Assembly (NCBI GenBank): GCA_947623455.1
Contig: OX392534.1
Location: 7,078,001 to 7,142,000, forward strand
Length of the DNA stretch: 64,000 nucleotides
Source: Mimachlamys varia
Lineage: Eukaryota; Mollusca; Bivalvia; Pectinida; Pectinidae
Direction of reading: 5' to 3'
A program made the translations under genes and the position numbers. Below are positions 46,987 through 60,271 of the stretch, one piece after another; position 1 is the first letter of the stretch; each line of letters opens with the position of its first letter. Below the pieces are notes generated by a model. It made no database searches and was not told where the DNA came from. It saw only the letters and a program-made list of their open reading frames with translations.

Positions 46987-49900
46987 ATAAGTAGTTATTC
47001 TGTAAAAAGACAAAATCTTCTTGACAAAATGAAAACCTGACAATTTAGACTTAAACACCACCTGATGACCTGTAATGCTACCCCCTAAGCCATGTTACAC
47101 TTCTCTGAGTCAGTAAGTGCAGAACATGATATGGGTGGGACTTAACACGAGGAAATTAAAAGATTAATGCTGATATATTATGACGTATATTTATAAAATT
47201 CAAGTTGCACACTAACTTATCTATCCATTTGTCAATTTCATGAAAATCAGACATTTATTGCTACGATCACACAATTACTCTATTAATATTCTTTCCATTG
47301 ATAAAATCCATTTTCAAGAAACGCCTTATATTTAAATTGGAAAGCACAATGACACATTCCTAGGTAAATTCATTAATGAGTCTAGAAATAGAATAGACTT
47401 TGGGGTTTTAAATCATCGCACAAACGAGAAAATAAACAATTACATATAATGTCGAGGGGTATGCTATAAGACTTTCTAATTACTTTAGTCAAGGTATTTC
47501 TCATGATAAACCAAATCTACTCTATATAACAACACCTAAAACTGGTTCCGACTACACCCTAATCTGAGCACAGGCAGTTTTCTGTGTTACATTGGACGAT
47601 TATGTCTTAATACATAAGAAATGATGAAAAATGTGACAGGAAGGTCATTATACGATGTTTGTTGAATGATGAAGAGTTAATTTCATTTAACTCAGATTCA
47701 GATATTTCCATCTCAGGCAAATACATGCAGTAAACATTGTGTGTATAAATTGAACTCGATACAAAACATACTTCTTTTAGTGTTCTTGTATGATGCTTTA
47801 TATATGTTATCACGATTCCCCATCAGGTCTATCAAGTGTCCCATCAGGTCTATCAAGTGTGAAATCGTAAACAACTGGATCATCTCGTATTTTTTCATTA
47901 TGAATGGAGGGCGGACCTAGATGGGACGCTATGGCTGGGAGTCAGTAATGGGCTATACATACAGTACACAATAATACAGGTTATATTTCTGTCAATATTG
48001 CTGTCACATTAAATAGATTCATTTTCACAATAAATTACCGTTCGAAACGAAAAACTAAAACCGAGTCTTAATCAATATCACAAAAGTTTTATACAAAGAA
48101 TTTTTAATCTTGTAATCGAATACACTTAAAAAAAAAAAATAGATATGATTATCCCATATTTTTTTTTCTTGTGGAGTGTTTCTCCGATATAAAATTATAT
48201 TCATGAAATGATGTTAATCATTTTTTCAATACAGATTACCTTTCTTCAAGAAATCATGACCAGGTATCCTTACGTCACTCAAGAATTCAAAACAGAAAAA
48301 GAAAATATTAATAAAGTGACCTTCAACAAATAAGGAATTCATCACAGTTAAATACCGGCCTTTTAAGCTGTTTTGTATCCCCTGGTACTCCTCCGGTCGG
48401 AGACCTACCAACCACCCAACAGATCAGCTCTCATAATGTATAATTATACAGGACACTGTTATGTTTTAGAAAACATCCAGACAATCTTACAAAAAATTTA
48501 AAGCAGCTTTGCCAGTTTGATCATCATGGAGTTCAGTTTAAGTCAAGAACCCTACAAACTGGTCTGACACAGGTGACAGAGAAAAATGTAAACTCTAGTT
48601 ATCTCCCTTCAATATGGCTTTAATCCCAGAAGACTATTGATTTTTACGAGGAGAACAAGCCGTTCATCCTCCCCAGTCAAGAATTCATGAAATGATTAAG
48701 CATAAAAATGCAGGAAATTCATTTTTGTCTCTTGTCGGAGAAAAAACATCAATAATAACATAAAGTTGCACAAATTTGTAACGGAGACCGAGAAACCTGC
48801 ACCGTACTCGGTGCTCCTCCTCCACCGAGAACTCCTCCGGATATACCGGTAGGTTGGGGACACGACTTTTTATTCCTACAGGCTAGGGCAATGTCCCTTA
48901 TCAAAATACAGTTCATTTTAAACACAATCTGTACATTCCATAACAGACTACAATTAGATTTGATATAAGTTAAGAAACTCTGATGAAATTATGCTACAGA
49001 TCTGATCGCGATAGTCATAAAATGTGTCACTATAACACAATGACATTTTATATTGTTAACCTTGAAACCCCAGAAATATGTTACATGTCTAAATCCATTA
49101 ACAAAATGGGTTTATAACAAATGACCTTGAAACACTGATACAAATAAACAAATATTTGACAGATATAATGACCTTGGAATCTTCGTAAGAACACAGATGT
49201 GATGCTGATTATTACACCAGTTTTTTTTTTTATATCAGACAGCCAGGAGTTTAACAGCAAATTAACAGATACCCATAGTGATTATAAAATTCTACCTGTA
49301 GATGTAGCTTTTACTCACAACTACCCATTTGGTAGGGAGGAGGCAGATTCTGAGTTATGATTAATAGTATAGATTCATTCATAAATCTAAGCAGTTTTCT
49401 TTGTACAGACTGGTTTCCTGATAAGCTGGTTGGGTCCATTAAACATCAGATGACCTGCATCTGTAAAGTTTGAATTTTAAAAAGTTCCATGAAGCTTTAA
49501 ACACTTGTAGGAAATCATGGATTAACATAACTAACTTATTAGGCTTATATTGCGAAGTATCAGAGATTCTGGGTTTTTTATCCAACTTGGATAAATATTT
49601 ATTAGAATCCTAAACATAATTTAAGAGGGTTTCAAAAAGTAAATAGTTTCTTTTATCCAGCCACCATTGAACTAGTATGTCTGAATTATCTAAAGAAAAC
49701 CATTGTTGCTGGATTATCTACAGAGAACCATTGTTGCTGGATTAAATAGGCCTGACTCCACTCTATGTTACTGTTTTAGTTTCTGTTACTGCTAGACTTT
49801 TTTTTTTAAAATTGTGACTTTAATCAAGGGAAACAACTCTTACTACTATATCATACACTGGAGTATATTATAAAGGAATATCAAAGTATGAACTATATAC

Positions 49901-50384
49901 AGCCTATTTCTGGTACATACAATGCCAGTATGTATAGGTATCATACAAATATACCGCGTTAAAGCTTTCTATGTTTTGGACATGAGTCTTTAATAAGACA
50001 TGTAGAAAAATCAATGGCCGTGTGTTTGTCTGTCTGGATATAGAGTTTTTGTGAAGTGATTCTGTGCACTTTATCCACAGGGCAATACCTCTATCTATAT
50101 AATGAGACACGGTCGGCCAATTAGGCCCGTTCAGTTGTCTATTGTTTCTTTATTTAGCAGCATTTAAAGCTAGGCCTTAAAAAAATTATATATAAGTATT
50201 GAAAGGAATAACAAATACAGTTTTTCAATAAGGCCAGATGGACAATCCTGATTCCTTCAATTTGGCTGATTAGGCTGATTTTCATTTATTCCAATGGAAT
50301 ATTTTTCTTTTTTTACCCAACAAATAAACAATATTTCAGACACAAGGCAATGGACATCAATAGAATACTGCCCTAGAACGGGCA
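46987..50384. other. Long noncoding stretch with minor duplications
   Basis: Two small duplications are visible: a 20-bp CATCAGGTCTATCAAGTGTC repeat at 47822-47862 and a 33-bp CCATTGTTGCTGGATTA repeat at 49682-49745. A single TTATCTCCCTTCAA lies at about 48598. No gene is supported. Confidence 0.45.
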
Positions 50385-52045
50385 GACAACAAGCAGACAG
50401 GCAACTCTCAGGTATGGACAAACAACAGATAATCAAACCTGGGCATAAGGAACAAACAAAGAGAGAACACTTGGTATAAGGACAGATAATGGATGGACAC
50501 AGAGATAACCCTGTGTATATGGACAGACACAGAGATAACCCTGTGTATATGGACAGATAATGGATGGACACAGAGATAACCCTGTGTATATGGACAGACA
50601 CAGAGAGAACCCTGCGTATATGGACAGATAACGGACAGACACAGAGAGAACCCTGCGTATATGGACAGATAACGGACAGACACAGAGATAACCCTGTGTA
50701 TATGGACAGACACAGAGATAACCCTGTGTATATGGACAGACACAGAGAGAACCCTGTGTATATGGACAGACACAGAGAGAACCCTGCGTATATGGACAGA
50801 CACAGAGAGAACCCTGCGTATATGGACAGACACAGAGAGAACCCTGCGTATATGGAAAGATAATGGACAGACACAGAGATAACCCAGGGTATATGTATGG
50901 ACAGATAACGGACAAACATAGAACAGAGAGAACCCTGGGTATATGGACAGATAATGGAGGAACATAGAACAGAGATAACCCAGGGTATATGGAAAGATAA
51001 TGGACAGACACAGAGATAACCCAGGGTATATATATGGACAGATAACGGACAAACATAGAACAGAGAGAACCCTGGGTATATGGACAGATAATGGAGGAAC
51101 ATAGAACAGAGATAACCCAGGTTATATGGACAGATAATGGACAGACACAGAGAGAACCCTGGGTATATGGACAGATATTGGACAGACACAGAGAGAACCC
51201 TAGGTATATGGACAGAGAATGGACAGACACAGAGAGAACCCTGGGTATATGGACAGATAATGGACAGACACAGAGAGAACCCTGGGTATATGGACAAATA
51301 ATGGACAGACACAGAGATAACCCTGCGTATATGGACAGATAATGGACACAGAGAGATAACCCAGGGTATATATATGGACAGATAACGGAGGAACATAGAA
51401 CAGAGAGAACCCTGGGTATATGGACAGATAACGGACAGACCCAGAGAGAACCCTGCGTATATGGAAAGATAATGGACACAGAGAGATAACCCAGGGTATA
51501 TATATGGACAGATAACGGAAGAACATAGAACAGAGATAACCCAGGGTATATATATGGACAGATAACGGAGGAACATAGAACAGAGAGAACCCTGGGTATA
51601 TGGACAGATAACGGAAGAACATAGAACAGAGATAACCCAGGGTATATGGACAGATAATGGACAGACACAGAGATAACCCAGGGTATATGGACAGATAATG
51701 GACAGACACAGAGAGAATTGTAGGCATATGGACAGATGATTGATGAACAGAGAGATAACCTGGATATGGACAGGCAACGGTTGAATAGAAAAAGAATCCC
51801 GAGTACGGACAAAGAACTGTTGGTATATGGACAAACAATGGATGAACACAAAGATGACCCTGGGTATGGACAGACAGTAGAGAGATGAGAAAGATAGAGA
51901 GAGAGCTGAACAGAGAAATGATCCAGGGAATGGACAGACAATGGATTAACGAGGAGACAAAGACCTTTGGATATGAACAGACAGACAGTAGCACCCAAAC
52001 CATGAACAGAAAATTGGATTGAAAAGTGGATACAGACGCTGATGG
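50385..52045. repeat. 41-bp/30-bp composite tandem repeat, about 40 copies
   Basis: The basic 30-bp unit is CAGACACAGAGAGAACCCTG plus CGTATATGGA. A longer 41-bp form inserts CAGATAACGGA, and some units have a GAACATAGAA replacement. Units from about 50480 to 51720 are similar to each other; those to either side are progressively decayed. The minus strand has no stop in any frame of most units, so frames of 530, 540, 267 and 214 codons overlap across the same DNA (CPLSVHIPWVISV-type repeats). Unit lengths not divisible by three rotate all frames through the same sequence, so none shows protein-level constraint. It is not called as a gene. Confidence 0.9.
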
Positions 52046-53535
52046 ACAATAACAATGAGATTAAGAATCAATTAAATGAATCTTGGCTAGAAGATATTAC
52101 CCAAGTCTCGATCATCTTTTAGTCGAATGAACAAATTAATCAAAACTGCATTTGTAGCACATCAAATTTGTAGGACAAATATTTGTACAAGCTCTACAAT
52201 TAAAACAAACATGTTTCTGCAATTTATCTGCCGACTTTCAGCTGAATCATGTTTAATGTTGCGCCTTTCTAGGTCACCTGATTTGATGATCAAATCAATA
52301 AATAGCTTTGTTACATCACGCAAATAAAACACATGGGCTGGAGAAGCAGTGGTGTTGCTGAGTAGACACTATAAAGCAGGTCTATTGAGAACGGCCCTCT
52401 CGCAGACAACTAATTAACATGCTGATACACGCTGTCATACTGGGCTGTAAATAGGGAGACATATAGATTCGGAAAAGATTTCGACTTGAAAGATTATTCT
52501 ATCTTTATCACGATATTTTCTTTTTATACGCCCATGTTTTTATCCAAACTTTGTTGACGTCTATTCATTTTTAACATTATATTGTTGTTAATTTTAGTCC
52601 GCAAGATCGGCCAAGTTTGTACTAAGGTGATTATATTTGTATGATAAAACTATCTCACAGAATAAAAGAAACTTTCCACATGGCTTTTATTTAATTTTGT
52701 TGAAAACTGGGAAGAGTGCTATTTGAATTTTGTTTCCACATTGTACAGTAGATAGAAAATCAATCTCTCAGCATCAACATGATCTTCTACTTGATTTTCG
52801 CAAAGAACATTTCTGGCAAAAAAGCACAAGTATATACAGTGTACGTACCTCCAGCGTAGGGGAGGATTTCCTGGATCAGTACTGATGCCTCAGTCATGCG
52901 ATATCGTCTGATCATGTAATTAGTTAATTGTCTCTCGTGTTGTTTACCAAGTATTAAGGTAGATATGATCTTAGGGCTAAATCTACCTCACCGCACAAGA
53001 GAGTTCGCATGTCAAACAAATCGATAACAATACCATTACCACTTCAATAGCAATCAGTTTTTTGTTTTAATTTTTTTTATTTCAAATGCTGCCTGATAAT
53101 AAAGAAAAACATCACAAATACTTCAATGTTTACTCTTTGTCGAACTTTATAGCGAGTACATTTACTGACAAGTGAAATGTGACAGGTAATCAGATGAAAT
53201 GGTTCAAAAGTCTGAAGTTGTTGTTTGGAGCTGCGTTTGATTACGGTTTGACTTTAATGTAATCTTTTGTTGTATACTTTGTCACCCAATGGATCTGTAT
53301 ATTAATTGAAACTGACGACGGTACGGTAATAAACATTACCTAGTGGTTCTAATTGGTGTGGGTTTGGGATTGCAAAGCACATCCGAGACAAAGCACACCA
53401 CATCTGACAGAAACAGTGAATTTGAAAACCCAGTTGGTGACCATTAGGCGACAATAGGACTGCTGAAGCTTGCTGCTTTATTTACTTGCACTTATATTTA
53501 GGCATCTCTCTTTACATGTTAGCTGAGGCCACACA
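52046..53535. other. AT-rich noncoding flank of the large 37-bp array
   Basis: No repeat was recognised. It contains one weak exon candidate at 52849-52915 (-), described separately. Confidence 0.4.
52849..52915 (-). CDS. Candidate short first coding exon
   Basis: A minus-strand ATG at 52915 opens 22 codons. They read MIRRYRMTEASVLIQEILPY, then Ala-Gly, and run into GGAG|GTACGT, a fair donor (GT at 52848-52847). The residue mix and the periodic spacing of hydrophobics fit a helical protein start, and the segment is richer in GC than its surroundings. The frame is also open for about 26 codons upstream of the ATG. No acceptor, downstream exon or homology could be shown, and the family is not recognised. 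It may be a chance frame. Confidence 0.22.
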
Positions 53536-56500
53536 AGTATTCCTACTACCGTATATAACTTACTACCGTATATAACCTATAGTAATCCAGTATTCCTACT
53601 ACCGTATATAACTTACTACCGTATATAACCTATAGTAATCCAGTATTCCTACTACTGTATATAACTTACTACCGTATATAACCTATAGTAATCCAGTATT
53701 CCTACTACCGTATATAACTTGCTACCGTATATAACCTATAGTAAATCCAGTATTCCTACTACTGTATATAACTTGCTACCGTATATAACTTACTACCGTA
53801 TATAACCTATAGTAAATCCAGTATTCCTACTACTGTATATAACTTGCTACCGTATATAACTTGCTACCGTATATAACCTATAGTAAATCCAGTATTCCTA
53901 CTACTGTATATAACCTATATAACTTACTATCGTATATAACCTATAGTAAATCCAGTATTCCTACTACCGTATATAACTTGCTACCATATATAACCTATAG
54001 TAAATCCAGTATTCCTACTACTGTATATAACCTATAGTAAATCCAGTATTCCTACTACCGTATATAACCTATAGTAAATCCAGTATTCCTACTATTGTAT
54101 ATAACTTGCTACCATATATAACCTATAGTAATTCCAGTATTCCTACTACTGTATATAACTTGCTACCATATATAACCTATAGTAATTCCAGTATTCCTAC
54201 TACCGTATATAACCTATAGTAAATCCAGTATTCCTACTACTGTATATAACCTATAGTAAATCCAGTATTCCTACTATTGTATATAACCTATAGTAAATCC
54301 AGTATTCCTACTACTGTATATAACCTATAGTGAATCCAGTATTCCTACTACCGTATATTACCTATAGTAAGTCCAGTATTCCTACTACTGTATATAACCT
54401 ATAGTAAATCCAGTATTCCTACTACCGTATATAACCTATAGTAAATCCAGTATTCCTACTACTGTATATAACCTATAGTAAATCCAGTATTCCTACTACT
54501 GTATATAACCTATAGTAAATCCAGTATTCCTACTACTGTATATAACCTATAGTAAATCCAGTATTCCTACTATTGTATATAACCTATAGTAAATCCAGTA
54601 TTCCTACTACTGTATATAACCTATAGTAAATCCAGTATTCCTACTATTGTATATAACCTATAGTAAATCCAGTATTCCTACTATTGTATATAACCTATAG
54701 TAAATCCAGTATTCCTACTACTGTATATAACCTATAGTAAATCCAGTATTCCTACTACTGTATATAACCTATAGTAAATCCAGTATTCCTACTACTGTAT
54801 ATAACCTATAGTAAATCCAGTATTCCTACTACCGTATATAACTTGCTACCATATATAACCTATAGTAAATCCAGTATTCCTACTACTGTATATAACCTAT
54901 AGTAAATCCAGTATTCCTACTACCGTATATAACTTGCTACCATATATAACCTATAGTAAATCCAGTATTCCTACTACCGTATATAACCTATAGTAAATCC
55001 AGTATTCCTACTACTGTATATAACCTATAGTAAATCCAGTATTCCTACTACCGTATATAACCTATAGTAAATCCAGTATTCCTACTACCGTATATAACCT
55101 ATAGTAAATCCAGTATTCCTACTATTGTATATAACCTATAGTAAATCCAGTATTCCTACTACTGTATATAACTATAGTAAATCCAGTATTCCTACTACCG
55201 TATATAACCTATAGTAAATCCAGTATTCCTACTACTGTATATAACTATAGTAAATCCAGTATTCCTACTACTGTATATAACCTATAGTAAATCCAGTATT
55301 CCTACTACTGTATATAACCTATAGTAAATCCAGTATTCCTACTACTGTATATAACCTATAGTAAATCCAGTATTCCTACTACCGTATATAACCTATAGTA
55401 AATCCAGTATTCCTACTACTGTATATAACCTATAGTAAATCCAGTATTCCTACTACTGTATATAACCTATAGTAAATCCAGTATTCCTACTATTGTATAT
55501 AACCTATAGTAAATCCAGTATTCCTACTACTGTATATAACCTATAGTAAATCCAGTATTCCTACTACTGTATATAACCTATAGTAAATCCAGTATTCCTA
55601 CTACTGTATATAACCTATATAGTAAATCCAGTATTCCTACTACCGTATATTACCTATAGTAAATCCAGTATTCCTACTACCGTATATAACCTATAGTAAT
55701 TCCAGTATTCCTACTATTGTATATAACCTATAGTAAATCCAGTATTCCTACTACCGTATATAACCTATAGTAAATCCAGTATTCCTACTACCGTATATAA
55801 CCTATAGTAAATCCAGTATTCCTACTACCGTATATAACTTACTACCATATATAACCTATAGTAAATCCAGTATTCCTACTACCGTATATAACCTATAGTA
55901 AATCCAGTATTCCTACTACCGTATATAACCTATAGTAAATCCAGTATTCCTACTATTGTATATAACCTATAGTAAATCCAGTATTCCTACTACCGTATAT
56001 AACCTATAGTAAATCCAGTATTCCTACTACCGTATATAACTTACTACCATATATAACCTATAGTAAATCCAGTATTCCTACTACTGTATATAACTTACTA
56101 CCATATATAACCTATAGTAAATCCAGTATTCCTACTACCGTATATAACTTGCTACCATATATAACCTATAGTAAATCCAGTATTCCTACTACCGTATATA
56201 ACCTATAGTAAATCCAGTATTCCTACTACCGTATATAACCTATAGTAAATCCAGTATTCCTACTATTGTATATAACCTATAGTAAATCCAGTATTCCTAC
56301 TACCGTATATAACCTATAGTAAATCCAGTATTCCTACTACCGTATATAACTTACTACCGTATATAACCTATAGTAAATCCAGTATTCCTACTACTGTATA
56401 TAACTTGCTACCGTATATAACTTACTACCGTATATAACCTATAGTAAATCCAGTATTCCTACTACCGTATATAACTTGCTACCATATATAACCTATAGTA

Positions 56501-57592
56501 AATCCAGTATTCCTACTACTGTATATAACCTATAGTAAATCCAGTATTCCTACTATTGTATATAACCTATAGTAAATCCAGTATTCCTACTACCGTATAT
56601 AACCTATAGTAAATCCAGTATTCCTACTACCGTATATAAACTATAGTAATTCCAGTATTCCTACTACCGTATATAACCTATAGTAAATCCAGTATTCCTA
56701 CTACTGTATATAAACTATAGTAATTCCAGTATTCCTACTATTGTATATAACCTATAGTAAATCCAGTATTCCTACTACTGTATATAACCTATAGTAAATC
56801 CAGTATTCCTACTACCGTATATAACCTATAGTAAATCCAGTATTCCTACTACCATATATAACCTATAGTAAATCCAGTATTCCTACTACCGTATATAACC
56901 TATAGTAAATCCAGTATTCCTACTACCGTATATAACCTATAGTAAATCCAGTATTCCTACTACTGTATATAACTTACTACCGTATATAACCTATAGTAAA
57001 TCCAGTATTCCTACTACTGTATATAACCTATAGTAAATCCAGTATTCCTACTACCGTATATAACCTATAGTAAATCCAGTATTCCTACTACTGTATATAA
57101 CTTACTACCGTATATAACCTATAGTAAATCCAGTATTCCTACTACCGTATATAACCTATAGTAAATCCAGTATTCCTACTACTGTATATAACTTACTACC
57201 GTATATAACCTATAGTAAATCCAGTATTCCTACTACTGTATATAACCTATAGTAAATCCAGTATTCCTACTACCGTATATTACCTATAGTAAGTCCAGTA
57301 TTCCTACTACTGTATATAACCTATAGTAATTCCAGTATTCCTACTACTGTATATAACCTATAGTAAATCCAGTATTCCTACAGTATATATAACCTATAGT
57401 AAATCCAGTATTCCTACTATTGTATATAACCTATAGTAAATCCAGTATTCCTACTACTGTATATAACCTATAGTAAATCCAGTATTCCTACAGTATATAT
57501 AACCTATAGTAAATCCAGTATTCCTACTACTGTATACAACCTATAGTAAATCCAGTATTCCTACTACCATATATAACCATAGTGTATCCAGG
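53536..57592. repeat. 37-bp tandem repeat, about 100 copies (4.06 kb)
   Basis: The largest array in the window. The 37-bp unit is CCTATAGTAAATCCAGTATT followed by CCTACTACTGTATATAA. A 54-bp form adds a second CTTGCTACCGTATATAA (17 bp), and this form clusters at the left end and in the block at about 55820-56480. Common variants are CTACTGTA, CTACCGTA and CTATTGTA. Copies are very similar over the whole length, so the array is young or actively homogenised. No frame is open across it. Each unit carries one or two TATATAA sequences. Confidence 0.95.
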
Positions 57593-59084
57593 GGAACCTA
57601 ACCTACATATGAAATCTCAAGAAATAGGCGGACCATGGATGCAGGGCGATTTGGCTAATAACATAAAGTTAATTCAGCACAAGTAACTTAAGGTAACTGA
57701 AGTTTTCCTAACTACTGTATTTTATTTGCAGTGTGCACATTACACTACTGTTAAATATCTTTTTAGTATGGATCTTAAACCATTTGTTGCAATTTTTCAG
57801 TCTTTAATCCACATAGAACCAATGAAATTCAGGGGAGATAATTTGCAAACCATGTTCCATCAATTATAAAGGCATGGTTTGTTTATCCTACAAGTATAGC
57901 TCCGAAATTTACATCAGATTATCCAGGATTCAACACCATGTGATAATGCTCTGTCAGTATGTAGGGACCCACATGGACATCTCCCAGTAACTGAATTACA
58001 TACAGACATTTGATGTTTTATTAAAAGCTCTGGGATTACAACCCGGACTCTGACAGCCTGGTAAAATCTGGCTGGTATGAGGCGCTATAACATGTGGGTT
58101 ACCCACCTCCTAAACTAATCATCGTCATTATCAGATACTACTGTGTCACAATTACACAAGTCACCATAGCAACCTGCTCAGTTCCTTGTACTTTACTACT
58201 GGCATCTTTTGAAGACTTAAAACATGATTGTTCAAAGGGTACGTGTCACCCAATTAGAAGCACATGTACTTTATAAAGTTTCTTACATGAATGTAGATGT
58301 CGGCCTAATTAGAAAGCTTTTGTACAAATTTTCAATGAAATTATATCCAAATACCATACGTGACACTTGTAAATCTTTGCAGAGGTGGTTATTTATGTCT
58401 TAATATAGCTTTATATGTTATTGATATTATGAATCTTTTTGAATATTTAAAGCTTATAGATACTTATATTGATATCTGAATTAATTCAAAAGGATCAAAT
58501 GGAAACAAACACATCTAAATTATTATTATATGAATTTCAATTTTTATATTCAAAAGATAATTTGTACTATCAAAAATGTTTTTATAAGCAAACTTTTTTA
58601 GCCAAAAAACTATTAAGCAAAGTTTTTGAACAGTTTGGATTGTTTGTCAAAAGTTTGATCTTTCTACCTATTGAATAATCCTCTTGATTTTCCCATCTGT
58701 TTTGTACTAAAGAATCTGTTACCATGAATTTATCAATGGAAAATCATGTAATTTTACACTGGACTATTTATATTTCCAGTATTGATGTACTGATTGATCC
58801 AGACCTGTTGTTTATGTATAATCGTATACGTTTCAGGTAAAGTCTTGCATCAATAAACGATACCGAATCATGAAAAGAACACCAGTTCTTTTACAGTAAA
58901 GTTCAATAAATTGTTTTCACTGCAAGGTTTTAATTAAATATGATAAAAAATGCTCATCAAATTGTGCAGAAAAACATACAATTTCCGTAATCTCACAGAC
59001 ATATTATCATTATACAGTCCCATTTGCACCACACAATTCTGCCAAGTCCAATGTGACCTGACCCATTTAACAGGTTAAGGATCC
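57593..59084. other. AT-rich noncoding sequence
   Basis: No gene is supported. A diverged B-box-like GGGTTGTAATCCC lies on the minus strand at about 58031-58043, perhaps an old tRNA-derived remnant. A CAGGGGAGATAATTTG motif is at about 57831. Confidence 0.4.
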
Positions 59085-59610
59085 CACTATAGTGTTCTAC
59101 ATTTCTATTAGGCAACCAGAACCCCAGTTAATTATACAGAGGTCCCATGGGCAATTCATTTTTACAGTAGTCCAATTAGTTCCACTGTTTTACCATATTC
59201 CAATTAGTACCCCCCCCCCCCCCCCCCTACACACACACATTACAAAAGTCCAATACATATCCCAGCTTTACAGTAGTCCTATTGGAATTGTCACTCCACA
59301 ATTTCACAAAAATCCCATTTGACCCCAAACTTTCACAGTGATCATCTTTACACCCAAATATATACAGTAGTGATATTGGAGCCCCCAAAAAATTACAGAA
59401 GTCCCATTGGTATCATTAAAACTTTACAATCATAGTACCATTAGCATCCCACAACTGTACCAAGTCTGATAGTAACCGTATCATTGTGAGGTTCTTTAGC
59501 ACCCACTATTTTAAAGTATAGTCCTATTGGGAGCCAGAATTTTACTGTAGTCCTTTTGGCACCCAAGATATTTACAACAGTCCCATTTACATGTACCTCA
59601 CAATTCTGGT
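59085..59610. repeat. Decayed tandem repeat of about 33-36 bp
   Basis: A loose consensus of TTTACAGTAGTCCCATTGGC followed by ACCCAAAA can be followed through about 14 copies. They differ heavily from one another, so this is an old, no longer homogenised array. A pure C run (18 C at about 59210-59227) and a short CA tract interrupt it. Confidence 0.65.
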
Positions 59611-60000
59611 GATGCTTTCGGTACCCCTTAAGACATAACCTAAATATGATTAACCAGGACATTTGAGAGTTCTTGACTACATCCCTGAGTAGGTACTAAG
59701 CATCTTACAACGAGATATTTACAGGCAGAACACCATTAAATATTTAAAATCTATCTGGTGCTGTACCTGCACTTTTTACCAGGCTGTACTGTAGGTATCA
59801 ACAGTCTTGTTTCACCAGACATATGAATCTCCATTGTATGTTATTAGCCTGTCACACAGGTGCTTGGCCACAAAGATGGATCATACATACAGCTAACACT
59901 GATAACATTACCTAATTCTCGCCATAAAAACACATCCATGTTTATTTATGCTTCAAAGCAACACATTTGTAAGATTCCAAACAAAATGTTCACAAGCATA
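59611..60000. other. Noncoding sequence
   Basis: No gene or repeat was recognised between the decayed array and the dispersed repeat that starts at 60001. Confidence 0.5.
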
Positions 60001-60202
60001 AACAAGAGGCCCAGAGGGCCTGTATCGCTCACCTGGATATATTGGTATCTAGGTTATCATGGTAAAATATTTTCCCCGCTCCTCAGCCCCCTGGGGGGGG
60101 GGGTCAGTCCCACCATTAGTACAATTTTGAATCCTAAGCAAATAGGGATGCTTTCTACCAAATAAGGTTGATTTCCAATCAGTGGTTATGGAGAAGAAGT
60201 CG
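60001..60202 (+). mobile_element. 5' part of a dispersed bivalve repeat
   Basis: It begins AACAAGAGGCCCAGAGGGCC then TGTATCGCTCACCTGG, a sequence I associate with one of the most frequent dispersed repeats in bivalve genomes (from memory, not checked). It contains a G run at about 60092-60102. It is interrupted at 60203 by the piggyBac element; its 3' remainder is not seen in the window. Confidence 0.5.
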
Positions 60203-60236
60203 TTAACCCTAGAGCTGCTATCCCCGTAATATTACG
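60203..60236 (+). repeat. piggyBac left terminus with TTAA target site
   Basis: TTAA is followed directly by CCCTAGAGCTGC and then TATCCCCGTAATATTACG. Transposases of this family cut at TTAA and recognise a CCC-beginning terminal repeat. The position, 778 bp upstream of the preferred start codon and in the right orientation, supports the assignment. Confidence 0.75.
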
Positions 60237-60271
60237 TTTTGCTGGTCCGCTGCTATCCCCGTAATATTACG
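60214..60271 (+). repeat. Subterminal 23-bp direct repeats with a perfect palindrome
   Basis: A 23-bp sequence starting GCTGCTATCCCC and ending in CGTAATATTACG occurs at 60214-60236 and again, identical, at 60249-60271, a 35-bp period. CGTAATATTACG is a perfect 12-bp palindrome. In the second copy the next bases extend it to CCCGTAATATTACGGG (16 bp). Repeated sequences just inside transposon ends commonly bind the transposase, so these are candidate binding sites. Confidence 0.7.

Noticed and set aside
50257..52055. Minus-strand frames of 530, 540, 267 and 214 codons
   Set aside because: All come from the 41/30-bp array. They overlap in different phases, so none is maintained as a protein.
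53536..57592. CRISPR-like array
   Set aside because: The repeats are head to tail with no unique spacers, in a eukaryotic context. The same holds for all other arrays here.
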